A stretch of DNA of 64,000 nt from contig CP029202.1 of NCBI GenBank assembly GCA_005222125.1, forward strand, positions 1,240,001 through 1,304,000. The letters are read 5' to 3'. The stretch is from Spiroplasma melliferum (GTDB lineage: Bacteria > Bacillota_I > Bacilli_A > Mycoplasmatales > Mycoplasmataceae). Position 1 is the first letter of the stretch. Every line of letters begins with the position of its first letter. The notes beneath the pieces are model-generated. The model did not search any database, was not told the DNA's origin, and saw nothing but the letters and a program-made list of their open reading frames with translations. This document shows positions 56,192-64,000 of the stretch, in pieces. The position numbers and the translations under genes were made by a program.

Positions 56192-56340
56192 TATTCTTTA
56201 TCCTCCTTATTTTTAATTTCTTTTTTATCTTTTTTCTTTCCTTGAATTTGACGAATTTTTTGATAAATCGATAAACCAATTCAAGCAAGAATTCCTAAAA
56301 TAATAACAATACTAAATATTCATGTTAACCATACTGGCAT
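56191..56340 (-). CDS. Plectrovirus small membrane protein (49 aa), prophage 2 copy
   Basis: MPVWLTWIFSIVIILGILAW, single membrane segment and Lys-rich tail. Orthologue of 22689-22838; AGGAGG site. Confidence 0.75.
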
Positions 56341-56370
56341 AACTTAATTCCTCCTAGAAATTTAGCTTGC

Positions 56371-56392
56371 GCGGCACGCTTCGCGTGTTCGC
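56371..56392 (-). other. GC-rich hairpin, prophage 2 copy
   Basis: Counterpart of 22637-22658; stem kept, loop GAA, one weakened pair. Confidence 0.5.
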
Positions 56393-56448
56393 TACGCTCA
56401 AAATAAACAATATTGAATAAATCACCGCTAATAAATTACGCGGATAAT

Positions 56449-56562
56449 TTATTCATTTTCTTTTACATTATTAGTTACTATCTTATTAACAGTATTAATA
56501 ACATTATCTTTTCCATACTTAGTTACTAAGGACCGCAAAATAAAATAATGTTTTCTTTCCAT
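56449..56562 (-). CDS. Small plectrovirus protein (37 aa), prophage 2 copy
   Basis: Orthologue of 22467-22580 with one visible residue change near the end; same ribosome site. Confidence 0.65.
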   Translation of the reverse strand: MERKHYFILRSLVTKYGKDNVINTVNKIVTNNVKENE

Positions 56563-56588
56563 TAAAAAAATCAACTCCTTTCAAAGTT

Positions 56589-56619
56589 GATTTTTTTCTG
56601 CTTCATATTACAATTTACA
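56589..56619 (-). repeat. Coat-side terminal repeat of prophage 2
   Basis: Identical by eye to 22411-22441 in opposite orientation; outer end at 56619. Confidence 0.85.
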
Positions 56620-56630
56620 TTTTAAATAAA

Positions 56631-56666
56631 AAATCTTAAAGTTCTTAATTAAGAACTTTAAGATTT
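56631..56666 (-). terminator. Terminator after budA
   Basis: Perfect stem AAATCTTAAAGTTCTT / AAGAACTTTAAGATTT with an AATT loop, ten bases past the budA stop. Confidence 0.85.
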
Positions 56667-56675
56667 AAGATAATT

Positions 56676-57401
56676 CTATTTTTTGGCATTTTCTGCTAAT
56701 TCAATTTCCTTTTGTAATTCAAAAGCCCGTAAATTTTTTTCCAAATATTCTTTATTTGTGGGTAATTCTAAGTTAATTTTTGAAAAATAGCATATCTCAA
56801 CAGTACCTGAATCTAATTGGAAATCAAAAACATGACCCCCAGTATTTTTTTCAATATTAATAAAATGACAATGGAAACCATTAACTCCCAATGTATTGGC
56901 AAAAGATGGGGTTCAAAAACCAACAATATCACCATTAATATTTTTAACATTAAGAATTACTTGCTGTTCTGATGCTTTTACTAAGGTTGGATATGGTTTT
57001 TCTTGTCACGAAACAGTTCTTGTTTTTATTTCTGAAAATAAACCATTAATTTTAATCCCATAAAATAAATTTAAACTTGGTAAATTTTCAACAATAATTT
57101 TTTGAATTTCTTCATAACTAGTTGGTTGTGAGATATTAATTTTTTGATGTTCTTCAAAAAATGCCATAACAGCAAATGGACTTGTCATATTCGCCGTAAC
57201 TTTATTAACTGTTCCATCTGATTTTAATTGATACCCCTCACCATCTAGAACAATTAATTCACCATCCAAATGGTCAAAAGTTCCTAATCCAAAATTACCT
57301 TGCTTTAATAACGCTTCAAACTTAATCATACCGTCAAAATTTCCAGCGGCTAAACTTGTTATTGTTGAAAATTGATAAACATTACTAAATTTTTGAACCA
57401 T
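56676..57401 (-). CDS. budA: Alpha-acetolactate decarboxylase
   Basis: 241 aa. GNFGLGTFDHLDGELIVLDG is the family N-terminal signature; GFHCHFINIEKNTGGHVFDF carries the three zinc-binding His residues. Converts acetolactate to acetoin with loss of CO2, an overflow route from pyruvate. One TGA(Trp) lies in the middle (VSWQEKPYPTL) and one in FWTPSF. Start after AGAAGGAG. Downstream of the fba terminator, so independently expressed. No acetolactate synthase gene is in the window. Confidence 0.93.
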
Positions 57402-57478
57402 AACTAATAAAACTCCTTCTTCTAATAAACTTTATATTTAAATTGTTTATTAACATTATTTAAACATAAAGTTAAAGA

Positions 57479-57508
57479 AAAAAACATTTCATTCTTGAAA
57501 TGTTTTTT
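57479..57508 (-). terminator. Terminator after fba
   Basis: Stem AAAAAACATTTCA / TGAAATGTTTTTT directly after the fba stop. Confidence 0.8.
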
Positions 57509-58397
57509 ATGCCTTACCTTTGCATCCAAATCATGATGTTAATTCATCAAATGTTGTTTTAATTGCTTCATATCCAGGTTTTAATAATTTTCGTGGGTCA
57601 AACCCTTTTCCATTTTCTGGTTTGTCTTTTCCCTCTTCAATATATTTTCTTGTGGCAACAGCAAAAGCAATTTGTAATTCAGTATTAACATTTATTTTAC
57701 TAATTCCTAATGAAATCGCCTTTTTAACTTGTTCTTGTGGAATTCCACTACCACCGTGTAAAACCATTCCAATTTTTGCAGCAGCTTGAATATCTTCTAA
57801 AGCTTGAAAATTTAAACCTGGTCATCCTGTTGGATAAGGACCATGAATATTTCCAATTCCTGCAGCAAGGAAATCAATTCCTGTTGCTACCATTTCTGCA
57901 GCTTCTTTTGGATCACCAATTTCACCAGCACCAACTACACCATCTTCTTCTCCACCAATTGTGCCAATTTCAACTTCAACTGATACAGCATTTGTTTTTG
58001 CATATGCTACTACTTCTTTTGTATTTTTTAAATTTTCAGCAAATGGATGGTGACTACCATCATACATTACTGAGGAAAAACCAGCATCAATTGCCATTTT
58101 ACAACTTTCTACTGATTGACCATGATCTAAATGTAATGCTACTGGAACCGTAATGTCTAATGAGTCTAATAACGCATTAACCATTGCAACAACTAAATTA
58201 TAACCTCCCATATATTTAATTGCTCCTTCTGAAGCTCCTAAAATAATTGGTGTTTTTGTTGCTTGTGCAGCTTCTAATAAAGCTTTTGTTCATTCTAGGT
58301 TATTAATATTAAAATGACCAACAGCATATTTATTTTGATGTGCTTTTTTAATTAGTTCACTAGCATTAACTAATCTAGCATGATATTTTTGTCCCAT
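57507..58397 (-). CDS. fba: Fructose-bisphosphate aldolase, class II
   Basis: 296 aa. Zinc-binding HLDHGQSVE, SVEVEIGTIGGEEDG, GIGNIHGPYP and VLHGGSGIP, followed by SKINVNTELQ, are the class II aldolase motifs in order. Cleaves fructose-1,6-bisphosphate in glycolysis, the main energy route of this organism. Start at 58397 (MGQKYHARLV) after AAGGG. The upstream 340 bp contains a possible regulatory or independent RNA. Confidence 0.97.
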
Positions 58398-58582
58398 AAT
58401 TCTTTTTCCCTTCTAATATAAAATATTACGTTAATATTATAAACTTTTTATTTTAAAAAATAGTATAAAACAAAGGAATTTATTAATATTTGTCTAATTT
58501 ACCAAAATTTACCAAAAAGAAAGAAAAAAAATAGAATTTTTAGAATTCTTGTTCCCTTTTTTAAAAATCCCGTGTTATAAAT

Positions 58583-58741
58583 AAAGTACTATATGGCAAC
58601 ATATAGTAAACAAACAGAGCTTATCATTACCTGATGGATGGGCCTCCTAAAAGGTAATACCCAAAGATAGGTATCCGTTAGTAAATAGTTTTTTCATAGT
58701 TTTTTCTAAAGGGCATTTCTACTCAAGAGATGCCTTTTTAT
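58583..58741 (+). ncRNA. Candidate structured non-coding RNA
   Basis: In the 340-bp gap between fba and mutM. Plus-strand reading: hairpin TACTATATG-GCAA-CATATAGTA (GNRA tetraloop), then ATTACCT paired with AGGTAAT around GGATGGGCCTCC, then ATACC / GGTAT, then an intrinsic terminator GGCATTTCT...AGAGATGCC with a T-run (58709-58740). An extended -10 TGTTATAAA lies just upstream. On the other strand it would be a leader for fba followed by its own terminator-like hairpin (58533-58548). Not matched to any family I know; strand favoured by the tetraloop and terminator. Confidence 0.45.
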
Positions 58742-59571
58742 TTTAATTTTTGGCAATAATTACAAAAATAAGTTCCACGTCCATTAATAAAAATTTTATC
58801 AATTAATTGATGGCAATTAAGGCATTCCATTTTATTTCGCCCATGTACTTTTAATTGTTGTAAAAATTTACCATCCATCCCTGGTTCAGGATGGTAAGTT
58901 GCAATTGTTGTCCCTCCTTCATCAATAGCTTTTTGCAAAACTAGTTTTGTATTCTCAATAATATTTTGATAATCTTGATCAACTAAATTTTTTGTTCTTT
59001 CACCAGGATGAATTTTAGAGGCAAATAAAATTTCATTGGCATAAATATTCCCAATTCCAACAATAACATTTTGTTCCAATAATGTTGTTTTAATTGGCTG
59101 CGATTTATTTTGTCAAGCATTCTTCAAATATGAAACTGTAATCTTTTCATCAAATGGTTCATATCCTAACTTATTCAATGGTGCTTGTTGTAAATAATCA
59201 TTTTTACTATATAAATGCATTGTTCCAAATTTCCTTGTATCATGATATCGCAATTGAAATTGATGATCAAGTTCAAATAAAACCATAATATGTTGTCATT
59301 CGCCAGGTTCATCTTTTGATGTAAAATAATATTTGCCTTCCATTCGTAAATGACTAATTAAAACATAATCATCCAATATAAATAATAAATGTTTTCCCAT
59401 TCGATCAATTCGATTAATTTTTTGTTTAACAATCTCTTTTATAAATTCCTTTGAATCAAGAGGATATTTTATTATTTTATTTCAAAAAATTTGACAATCA
59501 GTAATTGTTTTTCCAACAACATGTTTTGTTAAAATACAACGAACCGTTTCAACTTCTGGTAATTCTGGCAT
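58738..59571 (-). CDS. mutM: Formamidopyrimidine-DNA glycosylase (Fpg)
   Basis: 277 aa. Starts MPELPEVETV with the catalytic Pro2 and Glu3; central GIGNIYANEILFASKIHP; zinc finger of the CxxC type at the end (CLNCH...CNYCQ). Removes 8-oxoguanine and related lesions. Lies 105 bp downstream of polA, a common pairing in Mollicutes and Firmicutes. Confidence 0.97.
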
Positions 59572-59676
59572 ATTGTTCCTTCTTTCTTAATTAATAATTT
59601 AATTTTATTTTTATATCTAATAAAAATCAAGATGCTAATAAGTAATCAAAATTATAAAAAATAATATAATTTAATC

Positions 59677-62286
59677 TTATTTTAAATCATATCAGCTTAA
59701 ACCAGTTTTCATATCAACTATTAACTTTACATCTAATTTAGTAGAATCTTCCATTAATGTTTTAACAATTTTTTGCACTTGAATTAATTCAACTTGCGGA
59801 ATTTCAAAAATTAATTCATCATGAATTTGTGCAATAATTTTTGCTTTTAAATTTAATTTTAAAAACTCTTGGTCAATATTTTTTAAAGCAATTTTAATAA
59901 TATCTGCCGCACTACCTTGAATTGGCATATTCATTGCAATTCGCTTTCCAAATTCACGTTGCATATAATTCCGATCATTAATTTCTGGAACATAACGTTT
60001 TCGATTAAAAATTGTTGTAACATAGCCATTTTGTTTACAAAACTCAACTTGTTTATCAATAAAAGCCTTAATTGTTGGAAATTGCTGATAATAATTATTG
60101 ATTATTGCTTTTGCTTTTGCAACAGAAATATTTAAATCAGTTGCTAAACCAAAGTCACTAATTCCATAAATAATACCAAAATTAACAGCTTTTGCACTAC
60201 GACGAATATTTGGAGTAATTTCATCTTTTGATAAATTAAAAATTTTCATTGCAGTATTAGTATGAATATCTTCATTATTATTAAAAGCAGCAATTAAATC
60301 TTGGTCTTTTGACATATGTGCCAAAATTCGTAATTCAATTTGTGAATAATCACAAGATAATAAAATATTATCTGGTGATGAAACAACAAAAATTTTTCGT
60401 ACCTCTTTTTGGATATCATCACGAATACTAATATTTTGCATATTAGGTTCCACAGATGAAAGTCTGCCAGTATTTGTTAAGGTTTGTTTATAAATTGTAT
60501 GAACTTTCCCATCAGCAAAAATATATTTTTCCATCCCTTTTAAATAAGTTGAATATAATTTTTGATATTTTCGATAATCTAAGATCTTTGGAATAATTAC
60601 ATGGTTATTTTTTATTTCTTCTAAAGTTTCTTGTGCTGTTGATCCTTTTTTCCGATCAGGTAAGGAAAAATCTTGAAATAATAATTCTGAAATTTGTTTT
60701 GGAGAATTAGGATTAATTTCTTTTTGTGCAATATCATTAATTTCATTATTTAATTCTTGAACAATTTTTTCAATTCGTAAGGTTTGTGTTGTTAATTCAT
60801 ATTGGTCAACTTTAACACCATTAATTTCCATTCGTGCTAATGCAAAAGCAGTTGGTAACTCAATATTATGATACAAATCATATTGTTGATTAGTTTTTAA
60901 TAACTCAATAATTTTTGGTCTTAATTTATGAATATATGCTGCTTTTTCGCCAATAAAGTGACCTAATTTAATTACATCAGCAGGAATTTGTTTTTTAACC
61001 CCTTTTCCATAAAATAATTCATCAGTTAAAATTTGTTTTTTCTCAAATAAATTAATATAAGTATCTAAACTATTTTTTGCATTTGAATTATAAACATAAC
61101 CAGCCAACATCATATCATACTCAATATTTTGAACAAAAATATTATCACGAGCTAGAGCAACAATTAAACTTTTTGCATGATAAGTTAACTTTTGATATTT
61201 ATTATCATTTAAAAATTGATGTCATAGTTTATCATGCTTTGCATGAATATAATCAAAATAAAAAACGCCTTTGGAATTAACAATTCCAAATCCAATAATT
61301 TCCGAAGTATGATAATTTTCATCTAATAGTTCTAAATACACAGTAGTATTGTTTTCATTAAATTCAGAACGTCATTCTTCAATAATTTTTACTTTTATAT
61401 TTGAGTTTTGGATATCATTATCTTGATTATTAAATAGTTTTGTTACAAATGAATTCATATTATATTTTAAATAAAATTGCATTAATGTTTCCTGATTTGG
61501 TGAAAATGGAGTGAAAGTAAAATGCTCTAAATTAATATCACAAAAAATAGTAGCTATTTTTTTGCACAATAATGCACTTTCTTTATGATTCAATAAATTT
61601 TGTTGTAAAGCACCCTTAATATGTTCAATATTATCATATAAATTTTCAATTGAATGATATTCCTTAATTAATTTTATTGCTGTTTTTTCGCCAACTTTTG
61701 GAACACCCTTTAAATTATCGGAAGGGTCACCCATTAGCCCTTTTAAATCAGGAACTTGTAATGGTTTAATTCCCCATTTTGCTATTAAAGCAGCTTCATC
61801 AATAACATCAGCACTATCGCCTTGACGTGGCACTAAAATATTTGTTTTATTAGTAATTAGTTGGTATAAATCCTTATCACTGGAAAAAATATCAACATAA
61901 AAATCTTCTTTTTCAGCCAACATTGCTAAACATCCTAATAGATCATCAGCCTCATATCCTTCTTGCTCTAAATATGGAATTTGATAACTATCTAAAAATT
62001 CCTTTACAATTGGAAATTGTACAATTAATTCATTTGGTGTTTTGCTCCGACCATCTTTGTAGTCAACTAATAAATCATGACGAAAATTCTTTTTTCCTTT
62101 ATCAAAAGCAACAACAACACTATAGTAGTTATTTGCTTTTAATATTTTATTTAACATATTGGCAAATGCATAAACAGCATTTGTTGGTGTTCCATCCAAA
62201 CTTTTTAACATCTCGCCATTATAAGCTGTGGCATAAAATGCTCTAAAAAGCAAAGAATTTCCATCAATTAACAATACTTTTTTCAT
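59677..62286 (-). CDS. polA: DNA polymerase I
   Basis: 869 aa with TGA as Trp; true end is five residues past an internal TGA. Residues 1-290 are the 5' nuclease (LLIDGNSLLFRAFYA, GYEADDLLG, SSDKDLYQL, GLMGDPSDNLKGVP). Residues about 300-470 keep the fold of the 3'-5' exonuclease domain but I do not see its metal-binding acidic motifs, so proofreading is probably lost. The polymerase part has motif A (LSCDYSQIELRILAHM), motif B (RRSAKAVNFGIIYG) and motif C (QIHDELIFE). Repair and primer removal enzyme; upstream of mutM. Confidence 0.97.
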
Positions 62287-62354
62287 TTTACAATCTCCTC
62301 ATTTATGTCCAATTATAGCCTAATTTAATTTTAAAATATACTTTAAAACTTAAA

Positions 62355-63101
62355 TTATCAAACCAAAAAAGCACCACCACTACCAGAAAGCATTACATTT
62401 GAATACTCTTTCTTTAATGTAAGATAAAATTGCTTTAATTTTGGATTAATTTTGAAAGCGGGCTGTTGTAACATATTAAAATAAAGATTATTAATTATTT
62501 TTTTTGTTTTATAGTATTGATAATTATGGTCAAATTCTTGATAAACATCTTTTGTAATTGATGAAATTTTTGAATCAATAATTTTAAGATTTGAAATTTG
62601 ATAGTTATTAATTTGATGGGTTGTTAAATACTTAATTTTATGGCCATAACCTGAGACTATTGCTGGCTTTTCTAAATAAAAAAATAAGGCATCAGAACTA
62701 AGATTTTGAATTAACTTTTTAATTTTTCAAGAATAATAATTAATATTAAAAAATTGACAAATAAGTTTAATCATTGCAACAGCATTACTAGCAGAATAAC
62801 CAAGACCTGAACCAATAGTTGTATTTTTAATTAAATTAATATGAACTGGAATTGATTTAAACTTCGGGAACATAACAATAAATTTATGATAAGCTTCCAA
62901 AATAGTATTATTATTTGAATCTAGTTCTTTTTTATTGCAAGTAAAAATTGTTTGTTGACCTTGATAAGGCAATAACTCAACAAAATCATATTCTTCCTTA
63001 TAAGGAAAAATAATACTTTTAATACGGTGCATTTTTTTAAATTTATGTTTATGAAAAACTTCTAAGGTTAAATTAAACTTACCATATGATCTAATTTTCA
63101 T
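62355..63101 (-). CDS. ispE: 4-diphosphocytidyl-2-C-methyl-D-erythritol kinase (IspE-like, short)
   Basis: 248 aa, GHMP kinase. KFNLTLEV near the N-terminus, ATP loop TIGSGLGYSASNAVA (usual AGLGGGSSDAA, changed), and C-terminal MLSGSGGAFLVW. The last residue is Trp from TGA. Fits IspE of the non-mevalonate isoprenoid pathway, though it is about 30 residues short and has a diverged ATP loop, so another GHMP substrate is possible. Starts two bases after the rsmA stop. Confidence 0.8.
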
Positions 63102-63103
63102 TC

Positions 63104-63952
63104 TTATAGTTCTCCCTTAATTTGTTTAATTTCATTATATAAAAGATAAAAATCATTTAAACTTAAATTTTCTGAACGTAAATTTAATGCATAATTTAAT
63201 TTTAATAAGATATCTTCTGCTAAAGTTTTATTATTAACAATAATTGCTAAGTTATTTAAAATTGTTTTTCGCTTTGTTGCAAACATCATTCGAATAAACT
63301 TAATAAATTCTTTATCATTTATTAGCGCAGGATATTTTTTATTTAATTTAAATTTTAAAACAATACTATCAACTTTTGGTACTGGAACAAAATTATTACG
63401 GCCAACTAAAGAAACTTTTTCAATATCACTATAAAATTGACAAACAACAGAAAGACTATTATAATTTTTTGAATTTGGCTGCGCCATAATTCGTTCACCA
63501 ACCTCTTTTTGCATCATTAAAATAATTTCTTTTACTTTTGGGTTCTTTATTTTTAATAATTTAAAGATAATCGGTGAAGTAATATAATAAGGAATATTGG
63601 AAATAATACTAATTGGATTATTATCTAAAAATTCTGTTAAAAATAATTTTTCTAAATCAAGGGTTAAAATATCTGCTTGAATAATAGTTAAATTCTGATC
63701 TTTAAATTTTAATGTTAAGTATTCCACTAAAGTTGAATCAATTTCAACACAAACAAGTTTATTTGCTTTTAATAAAATAGAACTTGTCAAAGCCCCCATT
63801 CCTGGACCAATTTCTAAAATATTTGTGTTTGGTAAATCAAATGCGCTATCAACAATTAAATTAATAAAATGAGTATTTGTTAAAAAGTTTTGTCCTTTGC
63901 TTTTTTTAGCAACTATCCCTTCGGTGCGCATTTCTTGGTTTTGTTTCTTCAT
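63104..63952 (-). CDS. rsmA: 16S rRNA dimethyladenosine transferase
   Basis: 282 aa. SKGQNFLTN, SAM loop ILEIGPGMGALT, VCVEID, ISNIPYYITSPII (the NIPY adenine-binding motif) and MMQKEVGERIMAQP are typical of RsmA/KsgA. Dimethylates A1518 and A1519 in the small subunit. Start at 63952 overlaps the upstream stop as TAATG; AAGGAGAA in the upstream gene serves as ribosome site. Confidence 0.97.
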   Translation of the reverse strand: MKKQNQEMRTEGIVAKKSKGQNFLTNTHFINLIVDSAFDLPNTNILEIGPGMGALTSSILLKANKLVCVEIDSTLVEYLTLKFKDQNLTIIQADILTLDLEKLFLTEFLDNNPISIISNIPYYITSPIIFKLLKIKNPKVKEIILMMQKEVGERIMAQPNSKNYNSLSVVCQFYSDIEKVSLVGRNNFVPVPKVDSIVLKFKLNKKYPALINDKEFIKFIRMMFATKRKTILNNLAIIVNNKTLAEDILLKLNYALNLRSENLSLNDFYLLYNEIKQIKGEL

Positions 63953-64000
63953 TATTTCTCCTTTAAAATATCAATTAAATCTTGCTTTTTAACATTCATA
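63952..64000 (-). CDS. 3' end of an upstream gene, perhaps rnmV
   Basis: Only the last 15 codons or so are in the window (NVKKQDLIDILKEK and stop). Overlaps the rsmA start. In many Firmicutes and Mollicutes the gene before rsmA is rnmV (RNase M5); that guess rests on position only. Confidence 0.4.
   Translation of the reverse strand, partial: MNVKKQDLIDILKEK

Larger units (their letters stand above)
46565..56619 (-). mobile_element. Prophage 2: near-complete SpV1-type plectrovirus with cargo (10 kb)
   Basis: Bounded by terminal repeats 46565-46595 and 56589-56619 and flanked by TTT on both sides. Reads on the minus strand from 56562. Order: 37-aa peptide, 49-aa membrane protein, coat, nested repeats, 143-aa, 59-aa, 54-aa Cys-rich, 147-aa, two small membrane proteins, inverted-repeat cassette, Zot-like ATPase, 136-aa, 78-aa, 89-aa, tip protein, lipoprotein (opposite strand), transposase, then an inserted toxin-antitoxin-like pair. 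Without the insert it is about 8.9 kb, close to the size of known SpV1-type phages. Confidence 0.9.

Noticed and set aside
57737-58153. 138-codon plus-strand frame rich in His, Leu and Gln
   Set aside because: Antisense shadow of fba; composition is an artefact of reading AT-rich code on the other strand, with no ribosome site.
1-64000. CRISPR arrays, tRNA or rRNA genes
   Set aside because: No regularly spaced direct repeats and no tRNA or rRNA signature noticed on reading through, other than the tRNA-like part of tmRNA.

Overview
The window is AT-rich chromosomal DNA of a Spiroplasma, most likely of the citri/melliferum/kunkelii group. TGA is read as tryptophan throughout: almost every long gene is only open if TGA is sense. 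Two integrated SpV1-type plectroviruses are present, and lipoprotein signal peptides are of the spiralin type. Nearly all host genes lie on the minus strand. Coordinates below assume genetic code 4.

Layout. 1-8388: a tight four-gene minus-strand operon (SF1 helicase, an unknown 790-aa protein, a coiled-coil protein, a Clp-like AAA+ ATPase running off the left edge). 8503-16505: rplM-rpsI, glyA, an ECF-type S component, ung, a YigZ-family gene (plus strand), trmB overlapping a degenerate GGDEF/EAL membrane protein, and tmRNA. 16554-22373: a four-gene surface operon (polytopic membrane protein, lipoprotein, DUF4091-like lipoprotein, exported protein); the lipoprotein and the last exported protein look like paralogues. 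22411-28047: prophage 1 (5.6 kb, plus orientation). 28145-43557: two very large FtsX-like permeases, a large lipoprotein, rplJ-rplL with an L10 leader, a NodB deacetylase and an exported beta-propeller-like protein. 43752-46412: a P-type ATPase. 46565-56619: prophage 2 (10 kb, minus orientation). 56676-63952: budA, fba, a candidate structured RNA, mutM, polA, ispE, rsmA and the end of a further gene.

The prophages share 31-bp imperfect terminal inverted repeats that match their IS30-type DDE transposase, with apparent 3-bp target duplications, so they integrate like transposons. Prophage 2 carries a morphogenesis set: coat protein, Zot/pI-like ATPase, several small membrane proteins and a 729-aa tip/adsorption-type protein. 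Prophage 1 keeps coat, tip protein and transposase but has lost the ATPase and most other genes, and carries a unique HTH-like gene and a 27-bp inverted repeat instead; it looks like a deletion derivative or satellite.

The most striking observation is a paired variable domain. In each prophage the tip protein has a central segment that differs completely from that of the other prophage. Convergent to it lies a small lipoprotein gene carrying the same prophage's version of that segment (263 nt apparently identical in prophage 1; about 200 nt nearly identical in prophage 2). A phage-encoded lipoprotein displaying the phage's own adsorption-domain variant suggests type-specific superinfection exclusion by receptor masking, or a donor cassette for domain switching. 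One of the two lipoproteins also has a G8 tract at its linker (possible phase variation). Prophage 2 further holds a 29-bp perfect inverted repeat around a gene facing the wrong way (possible invertible switch) and a two-gene Panacea-like toxin-antitoxin candidate inserted in the 3' end of the transposase gene.
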